Shown here: positions 47,253-60,205 of the stretch, piece after piece
How the letters are laid out: each line of letters opens with the position of its first letter
How positions within the stretch are numbered: position 1 is the stretch's first letter
NCBI GenBank assembly: GCA_010909165.1
Contig: VJWM01000011.1
Span: 992,001 to 1,056,000 of the forward strand
From: Anthoceros angustus
Lineage: Eukaryota; Streptophyta; Anthocerotopsida; Anthocerotales; Anthocerotaceae
Direction: 5' to 3'
DNA: 64,000 bases
The notes under the pieces: model-generated
The model's input: the letters and a program-made list of their open reading frames with translations, nothing else
What the model was told of the DNA's origin: nothing
Databases searched by the model: none
Made by a program: the position numbers and the translations under genes

Positions 47253-47850
47253 GCTTTTCGGACATCCCACTTCCTTTTTTCCCAACATCCTGGAGTCTCC
47301 ACCCCTGTTGAGGACCCGAAGAACGTCAACAAGATCAGGAAAGCCTCCAGTCTCCAGCCTCCAAGACTCCGTGCTCCTCCGATGGTATGTCCTTTGTTTC
47401 AGAGGCTCTGGATTCTGACTGGAGCGGAGCCTGTAGAGTGGCTCTCAGTCCATCTAACCACAGGTCTGGATTGAATGCAGCTAGCAATAGGTGACTGTAA
47501 CAAAGACTTCAGCTGGAACGTGAAGGTGGTCTCACAGACGTGTATTGTGTAGGTGAAATCAGGCACTGCGTTCTTTTTGTCACCTCCATCCTTCGTGGCT
47601 GTGCGCTAACAGCACCTCTGTACTGCACGCAGGACTCACAAGAAAAGCTGGAAGAGGAGGGCTGTCATGCCAGTGCTCTGCGACGGTACCAAACCAACCT
47701 CAAGCCAAGCCATGTGAGAAGCATATATTCACTTAGATATAACCGTCTTTCAAATTCATTGAAGCACAGAGTTCTACATGTGACCAAGACTCGTTATTCT
47801 AATCACAGCAGAAACGCCATCAGGGCGGTTGCATCTCACTTCAACAGCTC
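47253..47850. other. 3' region of CPSF100 and tail-to-tail spacer
   Basis: CPSF100 (+) and the root-cap gene (-) converge here. No coding frame is supported; both 3' untranslated regions should lie in this interval. Confidence 0.45.
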
Positions 47851-47855
47851 AGGAT

Positions 47856-49150
47856 CTAGCGACGGCACACCATGCCGAGTCCGGTGGCGCCCCCGGAGCC
47901 GCAGGTGACAGGCTTCACATCCTCCAGCAGCCCGGAAGCTTCCGCGTCCGCGGCGGTGCCGGCGACGGCGAAGCGGGAGACAGCGCAGTCAGGCGCCATG
48001 ATCCCGGTCGTGATGTACTTCTCCATGCCGCCCATGCTGGGGATGCGCGCATTCCGCTGCTGCTGCTGGGGCATCTCGAAGTGAGGCGCGTAGGTCTGGC
48101 CCAGCACGCCGCTCACCTGGCCGGAGAGCCGCGCGAACTCGAAGCTTACGTCCAGGTGCGCCATGACGTCGGTGCCGAAGGCGACGCCGTACCCGTGCTC
48201 GGCGTTATCCGCCTCGCTAACCGGGGTGACGTACACGGTGAGCTTCACGTACCCGGCGATCTCCACGGTGGCGGCGTTGGCGGGCTCGGTGCGGACGACC
48301 TTGACGCCGTAGGCGGCGTCCTCCCAGGTGGCGCCTGCGCCCAGCGGTAGCTCCACCGGCACGGAGTTGAGCACCAGCACCAGCTGGTCCTGCGCCTGGT
48401 CCCATTGCGCCACCCGGCGCGCGCCCACGTACAGCTGGTTGCTCCCGAACAGCACTCCCAGCGACTGCACCCACGTGAAATCATGCTTGACAGTGGATCC
48501 CGTCAGCCCGATGAAGTGCGCGTTGATGTGCAGGTCGGAGTCGGAAACCAGGCAGAAGTCGGCGTTCTTGATCCCGTGGAAGTAGAATTCCTGGCCGCTC
48601 TGGGTCTTCATCACCGGGTCCTTGCAGACAGATCCATAGCCGCACCGCGGGGCCGCTGCATTCCATCCATTTGCACACGATTTGCACCTTGTCAACAAGA
48701 AGAACGACGGGTTCCATGTCTAAACTATGAAACACAAGTGAATCGTAGCTGGCATGTCTGTGGAGCGCATTCAAACTATGACTTCCAGACAAGGGACTTA
48801 ACAGATGGAACGAGGGTAGGCTTGCTTTTGTTCTCTTGTATAATCAGCATCTCAACTGTCTAAACAAGCTTTTGAGGATCCGAATTGCCTACTAAATGCC
48901 TGGGCAAGCATGGTCTACGGATCTAAACTACCTCATTCCTCACACCATGCAAGAGGGTTGAAAGCATGCAAGCGAAATCATCTAGAACTTCCAATCCATG
49001 TTGGGTGAGGAGCAGGTTGGACTTACGAGGTGGAGACTTGCGACGATACGGAGGACTCTTCCCACCACCCTTTTTGGACTCATTAGCAGCAATGCCCTGT
49101 GCTAGTGCCAAAACCACCACCAACATAACCGGCAAAACATACTTGGCCAT
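47856..49150 (-). CDS. Root-cap/LEA-related secreted protein (Root_cap family)
   Basis: Last exon 47856 to about 48687; first exon from ATG 49150 to about 49023. The N-terminus MAKYVLPVMLVVVLALAQGI is a signal peptide, followed by a basic Pro/Ser spacer (KSPPYRRKSPPRK). The mature part has a Cys-rich start (CKSCANGW, CGYGSVCKDP) and the conserved core FYFHGIKNADFCLVSDSDLH, INAHFIGLTG, DFTWVQSLGVLFGSNQLYVG, and ends in TGLGMVCRR, as in plant Root_cap proteins. The role is not established; relatives are extracellular and expressed in root caps or late embryos. The intron is uncertain: the best donor (GTAAGT at 49026) does not match the phase of the obvious acceptor, whereas GTCC at 49022 does (319 aa). 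A small extra exon is possible. Confidence 0.82.
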
Positions 49151-50900
49151 TTTCGCAAGAGAATGACTCAGGTATGCCGAAAGCCAGGAAACTTGAGAGA
49201 CCAAGGAATGTGATATTGGGATAGTGTGCACCACCTTATATACTGGTAGCACTTGTTATGAACGTGGATAACATGCACTAGATGTTGAAATACGGGCTTC
49301 CTGGTTTTGAAATGTTGCTTCGTACTGCAAACATGTGAGCAATATAGTAGAACATGATAACAACAAAGAGACAAGATATTGAAACGGGGTAAGAATCAAC
49401 TTGTACTAACTTAAATCTGTAATCAGACAATGCAGCATGATGGAAGAGTGCTGACAAGTAAGATGTATAGATGAGCTTGACTTAAAAAGGAATATCGACA
49501 AAAGTGGTTGCAGTTCGGGGGCAAGTCTGACGGGGGCTGACAGCCTTCCGTTCCGTTTCTCGTCTGGTAAAGGGTACGAGAGCCTGTTAGGATATGTGTC
49601 AAGAGGCAGACTGAAACCTCAGCTGGACGAGAGCACTGTTGGATTCGTGCGAACAGGCCGACTGAAACATGCGCTCCAGCTCGACGTGGGTGTACGCTGC
49701 TTGTCTTGGGCAGGACAAGACACGAGGGAAACAAGATCGAAGCAGGGCGGGCACCAGAGGAAACAAGAAAAATGCCACTAGGTGGTGCTACGCGAAGCCT
49801 TCCAAGATCCTGCAATCTGAGCATGCAGCAACGTTCTGAATTGAATGATGCAATAAGCTAGTGCGTTTTCTTTGATGCTGGCTGAGCAGCAGCCGATGAT
49901 GCGCTGTGAACGTGACTTGAGCCATGCTCAGCGGAGCTGCAGCTAGCTGCCCAAGGTGCTTTGGAGCTGCCTGGGACTGCACAGGACAGAACAGAACAGG
50001 CCAGCAGGTATTGAGAGAGACAGAAGCAGAGCAGCATCACAAGAAGCCCAAACATGGTGATTTTTTCCACTGTTCGGAGGTTAGTCTACCTTGCACAGTA
50101 CTGAGGCAAATTCGGAAGTTAGTCTACATTCGAAACTCCATCATCTGGCTGCCTGGCAAATTTGCAAAATCCATGAGGGTTTGCACTATGTGGTCTCTCT
50201 CTTGTGTCTTGACTCGTTCTGGTGTCGTGAACTGGAGACAGAGAGGTGAGCCGTCGCTGAAGACACTGCTGCTGCACTGCAGTTGGAGATATCAAGGTTG
50301 CAGTATCTCACACTGAGAAATCGATCCTGTCGCTGTGTTCTTGGACATCTTCTATGTTTCCTGACCAGTCATAGAAATGCAGGTTACGGGACATAAGTGA
50401 ATGTTGGGTTTTCAAAGCTATCTATGCACATGCTTGTGGGAGACGAAGCCAAACAAACTTTCGCTACACTTGGCAAAAGGAAAGAAAAGAAAACTTTTCC
50501 CGACCGCTGGTCCAGCTCGGCCTGTACGATGCGCCATGTGGGCAGGACAAAACAAGAAGCAACACGGGGCGAGTTCTGGAGGAAGGAGAAACAGGGCAGA
50601 AGGGCAAACAAGAAAAGAGTGCCAAGTGTTGCGACAGCATAGGTTTCCAGATTGAGCAATGTGGACATGCAGTAACAGAATAGAGCTCCAGCCAGTGCTC
50701 TTCTTTTCACAATGCTATCCAATGCTGGCCGGGCAGGCAGGAAGCGATGAGCCTGTAAGAGAACAGCCGTGTTTCCGTGCTTCTGGAAGGAAGTGCGCCG
50801 ACCGATTGCACTTGTGAGGTTCGCGGCAATCTGTGTGCGTAAGAGCAAGAGGCTGGACTGGAAGAGGGGCTGGACAGGTGTTGAGAGAGGGGGAGGAGGT
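49151..50900. other. Intergenic region, divergent promoters
   Basis: Lies between the divergent root-cap (-) and LEA_2 (+) genes. Open frames such as minus 50384-50989 lack family resemblance and are probably chance. No other feature is recognised. Confidence 0.4.
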
Positions 50901-50908
50901 GGGCACCC

Positions 50909-51753
50909 ATGACAGATCGACAGAGGCCCAGATTCTTCGCTTTCTTCGGCCAGCCGGTGCAGGAGACGATTGTGAAGAAGCAAGCGCAACCCGGTGACAA
51001 AAAGAAAGGGAAGGAGAAGTGCGTCACCATGAGCGCGACTGCTCTAGGCACGGTGGCGGCGCTGGGCAGCGCTGCCGCTGCCCTGTATGCCATCCGGCCC
51101 CGGGACCCCATCTTCGAGGTGTTGGACATCAACCTCAAGGGCTTCAAGCTCAACAGAAAGACGCTCATGGTGGCTATCGACGTGGAGCTGGTGCTGTCCA
51201 TCAAGGTCATCAACCCCAACGTGACGCCCATCGAGTACACCAGCACTGTGATGGATATATACTACCGGGGTGATCTTCTTGGCCAGGCCAAGGTATCTGG
51301 GCATCCTCCTTCATTCAGCGCAAGATTGGGCTATGCTTGAGGGGTAGGAAAGAAAGGTGGGTGTTGAAGTCGGTGGTGTTTGAAAATGCAGGTTGCTGCT
51401 GGGCAGCAGGAGGCCAAGTCCGCACAGGTCATCGAAGTTCCAGCCAAGCTGGATGGCTTGGAGTTGACGAGTAACTTGAAGAACCTTTTCGCTGATGTGA
51501 CGAGGAGGGAGATGACCATGACGTCGGTGGTGACTATCAAAGGAGTGGCCAGAGTATGGCAGTGGAGTCACAGTTTTGAGGTGGGCCTCATAGCACATGT
51601 TCCTCCTTCATCTTGTTGCATCAGGTTGCAGAAGATCTAACGTGAGTGAGATGGCAGGTCCATGTTAGAAGTGATATCAAAGTGGACCCCATTTTCCTGG
51701 ATGTTCTAGAGCAAGACAACAAGGTGGAGCTCGAACTGGAGCCATTGTTGTGA
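50909..51753 (+). CDS. LEA_2 (LEA14/NHL-type) family protein
   Basis: Exons 50909-51292, 51392-51580, 51658-51753; GT-AG introns of 99 and 77 bp, all phase 0; 222 aa. The N-terminus is basic (KKQAQPGDKKKGKEK) and is followed by a hydrophobic Ala-rich stretch at residues 40-62, a possible membrane anchor. Then comes the LEA_2 (WHy-like) beta-sandwich: FEVLDINLKGFKLNRKTLMV, IDVELVLSIKVINPNVTPIE (the family's V-x-N-P-N pattern) and YYRGDLLGQAK. LEA_2 proteins are linked to desiccation and stress tolerance in plants. An internal ATG at 51030 could give a shorter form. The gene is tail to tail with the transporter gene. Confidence 0.85.
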
Positions 51754-52157
51754 GACTGCGAGCGGCAGGCAATATCTTGTCTGCAGGCGAGCTGAGACTT
51801 ACACTGCGGGGGTGTGAAGTGGGGGTGTGAAGTTACAGAGGCGGTAATTCGTACAATGTTGACTGACCATCAATCCTCTTTGATCTTTAGTTCTGCCCGA
51901 GAGTGGACAGTGCTGCAGCGCTGCAGAACAATCCCACAGCTAACACCGCCACAGGCATTAGGACATTTTTTGTCATCTCAAACATCCCTGTTGTGTTGGC
52001 GTTTCTGTAAGAAAGACTGTACTGTATGTTGTATATATCCTGCGGGGCCTGCCAATGGTCTTTTTTGGTGGCCAGGAGTTCACCTGGACCTTCTTCCAAT
52101 GTAGTGCTCTTTGCTTCTCTTTGGCAATTCGCCCTATAGCAAGTTAAAGACAGAGCG

Positions 52158-53961
52158 TCATCGTTTGCGGAAGCGGGTCAGAATGGGAGAAACAGCAGGC
52201 AGCAGGTGTATTATGTAAACAGCGCACCTCCCGTAAAACAGGAGCAGATGGTTTACGATGGGAATGAAGTACGAGACCATGCAAACGCCGGTAGCTCCAG
52301 TAGCAGTGAGCACCCTGGCTGAGCTGTTGGGAAATGCTTCAGCAAAGCCCAAGCTGGTTACTAGGAGAAGAACTGTTACGAAAACGGACTTGGCAACCTT
52401 ATGCCGCTCTTTGTCGCCAGGAAGCCAGCCTAGAACGGTGTGTCTCAATGGGAAAAACCCTAGGGGACATGAGACCGCTAGATACACTGCAGCATAAAAT
52501 TGGTCAGAAACGAAGCAACGAAGCACAGAGTCCAAGTTCAAACAGGCCTCACCCATCATGGAAAGATTAAGAGCTCCTTGGGCTATTCCGCCGCCTAGCC
52601 AGGCATTCTGCAAAATGTTGCTCTCCGTTTCAGAGCCGTATCTTGCGGCTCCAAAAAAACCCACAGCGAAGTAGATGAGGAATGCATTCACTACAATGGG
52701 TGCAGAAGTGTAGCAGCGATCAGGAGCGTCATTTCAAGCACATTAGGTGGAGCCACTTTCTCTTCATCGGGAACATCAAGGCGTACCTAGCACAACAACT
52801 CGATTGCCCCACGAGATGATCTTGGCTCCCACCTTTCCAGGTGTCATCTCCAATATGAGAGGCATGAAGATGGGCTGAATGTAGAAGGCCAGCCCAAAGA
52901 TGGACACAGCCTGGGTGATGCTGCCTGCAGGAACACTGATGGTCAGAAAGAAGCGAGCGCAGCCACATACTTGACAACAGACAGCCGTCACGTACCCAGA
53001 CTGGTGAATCCCATCTTGCTGAACTCGTGATTTCTGATTGCTGGGAAGTTGGTCCGGGAGGCATCGATAACCGTGGTGGTGGCAAGCCAAAGCACAATGC
53101 ACGTACCCACTACCCCCGCATACTCCATCTGCATATGCACCACATGCCAAGGTTCAGAAACGTGGATCCAAATCCCGATCCTTGCCAATCAAGATGCCAA
53201 GCATGATGCCCACGACACCACACCTGGCGGATATGTGGCAAGAAGCAGAGAGGAGCAATTAAGAAGACCGTCCCGAGTGCCATAACAGCTCGCCCACTTC
53301 CATTCACAAGCCATCCAGGTGTGTTGGGCCAGATGCTGAGCAGGCCAATGGCTCCTATTTCGCCAACCTGTTGCACTCCCCCCACCATACCCCCGAACAT
53401 CAACAGGAAGATGCTCACCTCCGTGACGAGCTGCAGACAGGTCCAAGCAAGAGCCATCTTCCTGGCATCAGACTGCAAGCACACGTGTTGTACTGTCCAT
53501 CCAACGTACTGACAGGCAGTCACCTTCCATCTCCACCCTCCTATCCTGAAGGCCAAGGTCTCGTAGTCTGTAGCACCAACTTTGTACGTCTGTCTGAGAA
53601 GAAGATCGCTAGTATAGGCATTTGCCAGAGCCACCACCACCATGATTATCACGCCAACCAGAATTCCCGTCTCACTGAAAGCCCACGACACGGGCAGCAC
53701 AGCTCTGCACCATGTCATGTCAGCATTCACCCACTCAGTCCCACAGCTTAACCAAACGTGGAGATGGATATACATTCCAGCCTCCAAGGACCAGATTAGT
53801 GCTACTACCCACCCGCCCATGATTCCAATCGTGAGAGTTGCAATCACGCTGAAGAATCCTCGTTGATGCTCGCTCTCCTTCAATGTCTGTCTGAAAGACA
53901 CCTTGAGCAATGTCGGATCGGCCATCTCTGTGGCAGGCATTCTGCCTGCTTCCCCATCCAT
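52158..53961 (-). CDS. Amino acid/auxin permease (AAAP) family transporter
   Basis: Exons: 53813-53961, 53524-53704, 53224-53457, 52996-53128, 52787-52924, 52553-52690, 52158-52486; phases close to give 433 aa, the normal size for vacuolar-type AAAP carriers. About ten to eleven hydrophobic segments. Family features are the first helix ending MGGAVLPVSWAFSETG, then TYKVGATDYETLAFRIGGWR, FAVGFFGAARYGSETESNIL and, after the last intron, VYLAVSCPLGFFPLRHTVLG with a closing GATGVCMVSYFIPIVNHLLL. It probably moves neutral amino acids across a vacuolar or plasma membrane with protons; substrate unknown. The intron 52487-52552 keeps the frame open (66 bp), so retention would add 22 residues. The junction into exon 4 (53128) was chosen from family spacing. 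Confidence 0.88.
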
Positions 53962-53989
53962 CCCACTGGCACGGGCTGTTGCTCCCAAC

Positions 53990-55830
53990 GCTATGATTTT
54001 GTGGGACAGTAATAGAACTCTCCTGTCTGCTCACAATGTCACCATGCTCCCCGCGATTATAACAAGAGCATGCATGTCGGAATTGCGCGGGCTACCTTTT
54101 TCATCGTATATGCTCGTCGTTACGTGTGGTCCTTGTGTCCGCCCGCTTCTCTTCACGAGTTCGAGATGTTCATGTCTCGACAAACTTTATCGACCTACAC
54201 TCCACCAAGTCCCAACCGATGTACTCTATTCAATCCTAGCGTGTTTGACTAGACTAATTTACAACTTTTTTGAACCTCTCATACAAAAAGGAAGATCTCG
54301 GAAATCTTAGTGCAGTTAATTCGCCATCTCTATCAATTTCATCATCTCTTTCAATTCCACAACGTGGAGATGGAAGGTGAAAGGGAAGAGTTAATGGCTT
54401 ACAAACAACAAAGAAAGAGGAGGATGTGCTACCTAAGGTCGCCGTTCTATGATGATCGCTCTGGGAAGGGCCCATCTTAAATAATATAAATTACTTATCT
54501 TATAAATAATAAACTTGATATTTTACAGTTATTTCATCTTCAATAAGTCCCAAGGTCATTGAGTGACACACACTCTCAAGCGTTATTCTCATATTATAAA
54601 GCTTAGGATACAAGCACTTGTGCAGCATTTCACCATGATCCCTGGAATGCACTTTATAAATGCTCTTTATCTTAGGTCCTCTATCTTATTCCATTCTTCG
54701 ATCTCTCCCAAGCTGTTATAATACATTGAGTTTCTTGCACTTCTATCTCTTAACTAAGTGTTTCATTTGCATATATCTATGACCAGAAAGGATGTTAGGA
54801 GCCATACAAAAAGCTACAAATTCAAACCTCGCAAGTGTATATCAATTCTCATCCAATCGTGCTGGGTGTACTTCAAAAAAAAGCGAATAAGAATTCAGCT
54901 ACTTTTTCGAGAACAAAATCGTATTCCTTTTATTGCCCGAAATAACGCATTTCGTTGCACCGGACTCGTCTCCTTTGTGGGGCGCTGTTCCCCTTCTCTG
55001 GAGACGCTTTTCGGTGTGAGCAAGACGTACGAGACTTTGGTGCATAAAGATCCCGGTTGCGGAGGGGAGCTTCTTTGCCACCGCATCGAGAGGACGGCTG
55101 GGGGCCTGGAGGCCGTCATTCTCTGGGTTTACGCAAGATCGAAGTGATTTGGGAGAGCTCCTCGACTGGTGGCGAGGGAACTTGCAGCCATGAGTCGGTC
55201 ACACATGCAACACTTCACCAACTGTCGTTAAACGCTTGGATTGTCTCAGAACCGGAGACCGGAATCCCTATGCTGACGTCATGTGGAACCCTTGCTTCAA
55301 GCAGGCTAGCTGACGGGCGACGGGGTGACCGAGGCTGAACGACTCCTGCCCGGTTTGCTCACCCATCGGTTTCCATGGGCCTGACAGGTAGGTGTGTCCT
55401 GGAAGAGGAGGTGGTGCTTTAATCGTGCATGTACAACACATGGCTTGCTCCCCTTTCCCAGACACAAGCACGACGGAAAGCGACAAAGACGAATGGAAGT
55501 TGCTCAAGTAGTCTTTCGAAATGATACACAGAGGGCAAGGTGTTAGGTAACACAAAATTGTTTTCCCATGTGCCTCCCTCCAGACTAGTATTCAATTGGT
55601 CAATGCCTACAATGACTAGTAGGTACTGCAATGAGAGTATGTGAGAATTTGTTAGATCACAACTGTACACAGTTGGCCATCTAGGAATCATGCACTTCTG
55701 GTAAGCACCTGCTTTTAGGAGCCTTGTCAGTCGCCGATTTTCAGTGTATCCATGTCTCGGGCCATGTCAGAATACAAACGTTCAATGACACATATTGAAC
55801 TTGGGTCCAGCACTGGCCCCAACCTTGGAG
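53990..55830. other. Intergenic region, AT-rich in part
   Basis: 54480-54800 is AT-rich. A frame on the plus strand at 54758-55147 has no recognisable family. 55270-55830 should include the 3' untranslated region of the 3xHMG gene. Nothing else is supported. Confidence 0.4.
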
Positions 55831-55834
55831 GAGC

Positions 55835-58184
55835 CTAGCTCGCAGTGGAGCCCTCGGGGAGGCCCCTCCGCTTTGCATAGTACTCACTCAGCTCAGTTTT
55901 ATACCTTTCCAGTGCTGTTGCAGCTTTGTTTAGCCACTTTTGCTTCTCCTCGTCGACCAGCTCCTGCAAGACAGTAAGTTGCGATCAGTGTCAGAGTGCA
56001 GGTCTGGGAGACGGGTGTCTGGAAGTTCAATCTTTGTCAGGCAACAGTGGCACAGGCCTGACTCACCCTCCACTTTGTGGAGACAATAGTGTTTATGTCC
56101 ACGAAGGTGAGCGCTGGGTTCTCCTTCAAGGCTGCCTGCCTGACCTCGTGCCTGTGACAACACACACACATGTGAGTTTTCAACCCATGTCTTCGAGCGT
56201 CAGGAAAATTTGAAAATGATCTCATACCCAAATAATAAATAGGCGGTCGGCGGCTTCTTGGGTTTGTCAGGCTCGTCGTCAACTTTTTGTCTCTTCCTCT
56301 GTGAGGATCGCTCCTCTTTCAGAAGCTGCTGCATGCCAGAAAAGTACCACACACTGGTAAGCTTGTCGCATAATTTTCATTAAAGCCCTTGACTATATCT
56401 TCCAACGGACCAACCTTTGTCATAATGTTACGATCCTTTTGTTTGAGCAGCTTTGTGGTCTGCATGGCGTACTCCTTCTTTTCCTGCATCTGTTTCTCAA
56501 GAATGGCCGCTTCCTGGTCACAACCAACACGTTAGGAATAGCCTTTACGGTCACAGTAGACCCCGAAGCAGTTGAAACAAGAGGCCTACCTCTGCTTTCC
56601 TTTTCTTGTAAGCTTCCAGCTCAGTTGCATATCTAATTTTGTCTTGGGCAGCAATCTGAAACAAGATTTTAAAGAAGAGTCAATGAAACGCATTCACAAC
56701 GCTCACCTAACTCCACATAGCCACAACAGAATACCTTTTCATACTGACACCTAGCTTCCTCATCCATATTCTTCCACTCATCCCCGAGTATTCTACCAAT
56801 CTAGAGTCACAAGAGGTTATCAAATGTCAGAACCAAAACTTGAAGTGAAAATCACAGGGAAGATTATCATCACGTGGCCTTGGTACGAAGGCTGTTACCT
56901 CAGGGACGCTGATCTTTTCAGCAAGAAGTGCAGGTCTCCTCACATTTCCGAAAGCAAAAAACGCAGTAATCTGATGCTTTGGCTTGTCTGGATCCTTTCC
57001 CTTTCTGCAAAGAGACAATCCAGTTCCTCAAGTACCCAAGAGTGAAAAACATCACCAACCTATGGCTTCTCATCCCAGCGTTCAAACACACTGGGACATA
57101 TCCTGGAAAAAAGGTGCTCTCACCTTCTCGATCGGGTCTCCGTCTTCTTTGTAACCCTAGCTTCCTGTACAGCTCCCTGCAAGCCCTGCTGAATGGCACG
57201 TTACACAAATAAGACTCGTTATCCTCGATGCCCAACCAAGAAACGAACACCCTGGACGATAGAAATACAACACCTCAAAATGTCATGAGAAGATAGAGCT
57301 GACCTTCAAATAGACGTCCTTGTCGACGTGATACCTAGCCTCGTACGTTTTCCGCTCTTCCTCAGATACATTCTTCCATTTATCACCAAGAAGGACATTC
57401 ATCTCCTTAAATGAAGCATCTGGGTGATCCTTCTTCACCTGCAAAATCAGGCACTACGGTTAGACTGGCTTCCACAAACTCAATTGCTCAGACCTAGCCT
57501 CTACAAAGTACTGCAAATGCTCACCAAACTTCTACAACAGCAGACAACTACCGTGAACCACAGAAAGCCATCTTACTTGGGCACGTTGCTCTTTCGAAAA
57601 CATCAGAAATGGTGGAAGTGGCTTTCTCACCTGTCCCGTACCACCCTTCAGAGGGTCAGCTGCATCTGCAACAGTTGCCTGTGCCCCACCAAAAGGTCAG
57701 GGCAACCATTGCACACTACATTCCTATGCTATGCACATCTACAATCCACATCAGATCTTCTGTGAGAAGAAATCTTGGTACAAACCTCATTGGACTCACT
57801 ACTAGCATCCTCTGTATCTTCAGAGCCTGGGGATTCGACAACATCAGGACCTTCCTGTGCATTCCCATCTTCCTTCGGGATTTCCTTAGCATCTTCCATC
57901 ACATGATCCTTGTCCGTTTCCAACTCTTCACGCTGCTCTGGCCCACTCTTAGCTTCCTCCCCTCTTGTTTCTTCCATGGCATCAGCATCCGAGCCGAGCA
58001 TTGCTGCAAGTGTGGACGCATCTTCCTTGAGCACATCTGGACTGTCCTTCTCACCCGACGTCTCATCCTGATCGGGCAGCAAAGGCATGACTTCGCTCAT
58101 GATTTGTTTGATGAAGCCATTCATAACGATAGCATCTTCAGAAGTGCCATTTGCGCTCACATCGTGAACCTCCTCAAAACCCAT
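55835..58184 (-). CDS. 3xHMG-box: 3xHMG-box chromatin protein
   Basis: Exons: 57782-58184, 57577-57665, 57304-57438, 57124-57185, 56899-57004, 56735-56800, 56590-56655, 56415-56513, 56228-56328, 56067-56151, 55835-55963; phases close, 446 aa. Residues 1-134 are acidic (EDASTLAAMLGSDADAMEET, SPGSEDTEDASSES). Box 1 (about 149-205) has RKPLPPFLMFSKEQRAQ and GDKWKNVSEEERKTYEARY; box 2 (about 233-307) has HQITAFFAFG and GDEWKNMDEEARCQYEK; box 3 (about 362-440) has KKPPTAYLLFG and TIVSTKW. Plant 3xHMG proteins bind DNA and associate with mitotic chromosomes. ATG 58184 is the first in the acidic exon with no stop after it; upstream leader exons are likely but unplaced. CAGCAG at 57185-57188 gives two usable acceptors. 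It is the tandem neighbour of the two-box gene. Confidence 0.88.
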
Positions 58185-58189
58185 CCACT

Positions 58190-60200
58190 CCAGACGTCCT
58201 CTTAAACAGGTACTCGATTGTGTTTCATGCCCAAATCCACGAAAACTCTGCTCAACGAGGTTCACTCAGTCTCTCCACTGCTGCCCTAACCTGCCAGAGG
58301 AACAAATTGCTGCACATCAGCCTGCGGCAGCCAGACCTGTAGAAAGAAGTCCAACAGGAGCGTCAGTAGACCGTTCTTGTCACATCCAACGACACAAGAC
58401 TGAACCTTATCTGAACCCCTTGCGGCATCAACCTTACATCAGACTAAACCCCGGCACACATACAAGAGAAACATCAAGACACACGAGTCCCCACTCTCGA
58501 GGCAAAGAATGTGACAATGGAGCCCCATGACAAGAACATACACAAACCGCGACACACCCACTCTTCCTCGCAAGCATCAGGCAACCCCACACCAACGACC
58601 TGCTCAGAAGTGTTGACAATTGGGGTATACAATAGGGGGACCCGTCAAAAGAGCCAAGCCCAACCTCACAATTCCAAACGCATGCCTTCCCAGCCTTCAT
58701 CGCCAGCGGACAGCAACTGTCTACGCGCTCAACCTAAGCCCTCTCGACGAGGGGCAGATTCTCCACATAGCACTCTCACTTTCTGCCCAGACCCGATCGT
58801 CAAGAAGCGAAACATTCTTCCCCGGAGCAGGATGACAGCTCCCGCAAGGACAGGCTTTACACACCAAAAATTCCCGAAATTTTCGAACAAGCAGCGAATT
58901 GGGTGTTGGGTGCCTGTAGCAAGCCAAAAAGGTGGGCTCAGAGCCAGCTTGTGTCGGGCGCCGAGTCGTCCCGCAACGCACGCGACTGCCACTACGACTG
59001 CGACTGCAAGCAAACCACGAGCAACACCCAAGATGGCACCCACCAAGACCCCGCGTGCAGGCAAATCAAGCAACGATCCGTAAGCCCAAATTCCAGCCTC
59101 TCGATCTGTCAGCAACGCACAGGAAGGAACCCACAATCCCGACTCCCCCACAATTGGCACGCTCCACGAGACCCAACACCGCGCCGACCCATTCCACCCT
59201 GAGCTGGGAGCCGGCGATCAGCCGCGCCTCGCTGCAGCAACCCCACAACAGCAAGCAAGCGCAGGCCATTGGCAACGGGGAAGCAGAGCCGTACCTGCAA
59301 CACGCCAGGCCGCTCCGGCTCCGGCTCCGGCTCCTGCTCCTGCTCCAGCGCCGGCCGGTCTGGGCTGAGCGGGCGGGCGGGAATGGGGCCAGGGCTGCCC
59401 AAGGAGCAGATCAAGCCGGCCGGCGGGAGCCGGCAGACGGATCCGCTGGGGAGCAGCCCGCAGCAGCAGGAGTTGAGATGGCGATGGCAGGCCCAGCAGA
59501 GGAAGCAGAGCCGAGCCAGGAGAGCAGACGCCAAGGCAAAGGCGAAAGCGAGGAGAGAGGCAGGGCTTGAGACGAGAGCAGGCCGGGTTGAGACGAGAGG
59601 AGACGAGACAAGCCGAGCCGAGACGCGACGAGGGGAATAGAATGGAATGGGGAGCAGGCCAGGGCAGGGACGGATGAGATGAGGGAGGGCGGCCTACCTC
59701 GCCTTTCTTTTCTTTCTTCCACGTGAGTGGAGTTGCACGGTCGGCCCGCCGTGGCCGGCCTTGCCACCCGCGCCCTTCTCCTGCCTCCTTCGTCTCTTTA
59801 GCCGCCGTCAGACTCTCCACACTCCTCCCTCCAATACCTTTACCTCTACCTTATTTTCTTGCCCATTTTTCAAACTCTTTCTAAAACCGGTGCCGATTTA
59901 ACCTTTCCACCTTTCAACGGTCTCGCGGACGTGAAGCTAGGTAGGTAGGTAGGTGGTAAATTTAACACCTCCGGGTTTTCGATGCATTTCATATTAGGTA
60001 GATTCCTATTCAATCCAGCTTCTATATCATCGAATTTATTTCCCATTTTTGTAAGATGGAATCCACCCATCTTCCATATTATCCGTTTTCTTCAAACGTT
60101 GTTCCGCATTCATAATCTACTCCAAACTAATATCTATGTTAATATCTATGTCCATAAATAATCTCTTTCCCATTTACACGCTCTGCAAATCATCTTCTCT
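58190..60200. other. Leader/promoter region of the 3xHMG gene, GC-rich then AT-rich
   Basis: 58190-59830 is GC-rich, with Arg/Gly-rich chance frames on both strands, and probably holds the promoter and non-coding first exons of the 3xHMG gene. A candidate leader exon is 58297-58339 (AG at one side, GT at the other). A TAGG tetramer run lies at 59938-59956. No separate gene is supported. Confidence 0.4.
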
Positions 60201-60205
60201 GCGAA

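Noticed and set aside
47829-48350. A 173-codon plus-strand frame
   Set aside because: It is the antisense shadow of the root-cap gene exon.
59218-59820. A 200-codon minus-strand frame before the 3xHMG gene as its first coding exon
   Set aside because: It starts without an ATG, is rich in Arg, Pro and Ser from GC-rich repeats, and no splice path joins it in phase to the acidic exon.
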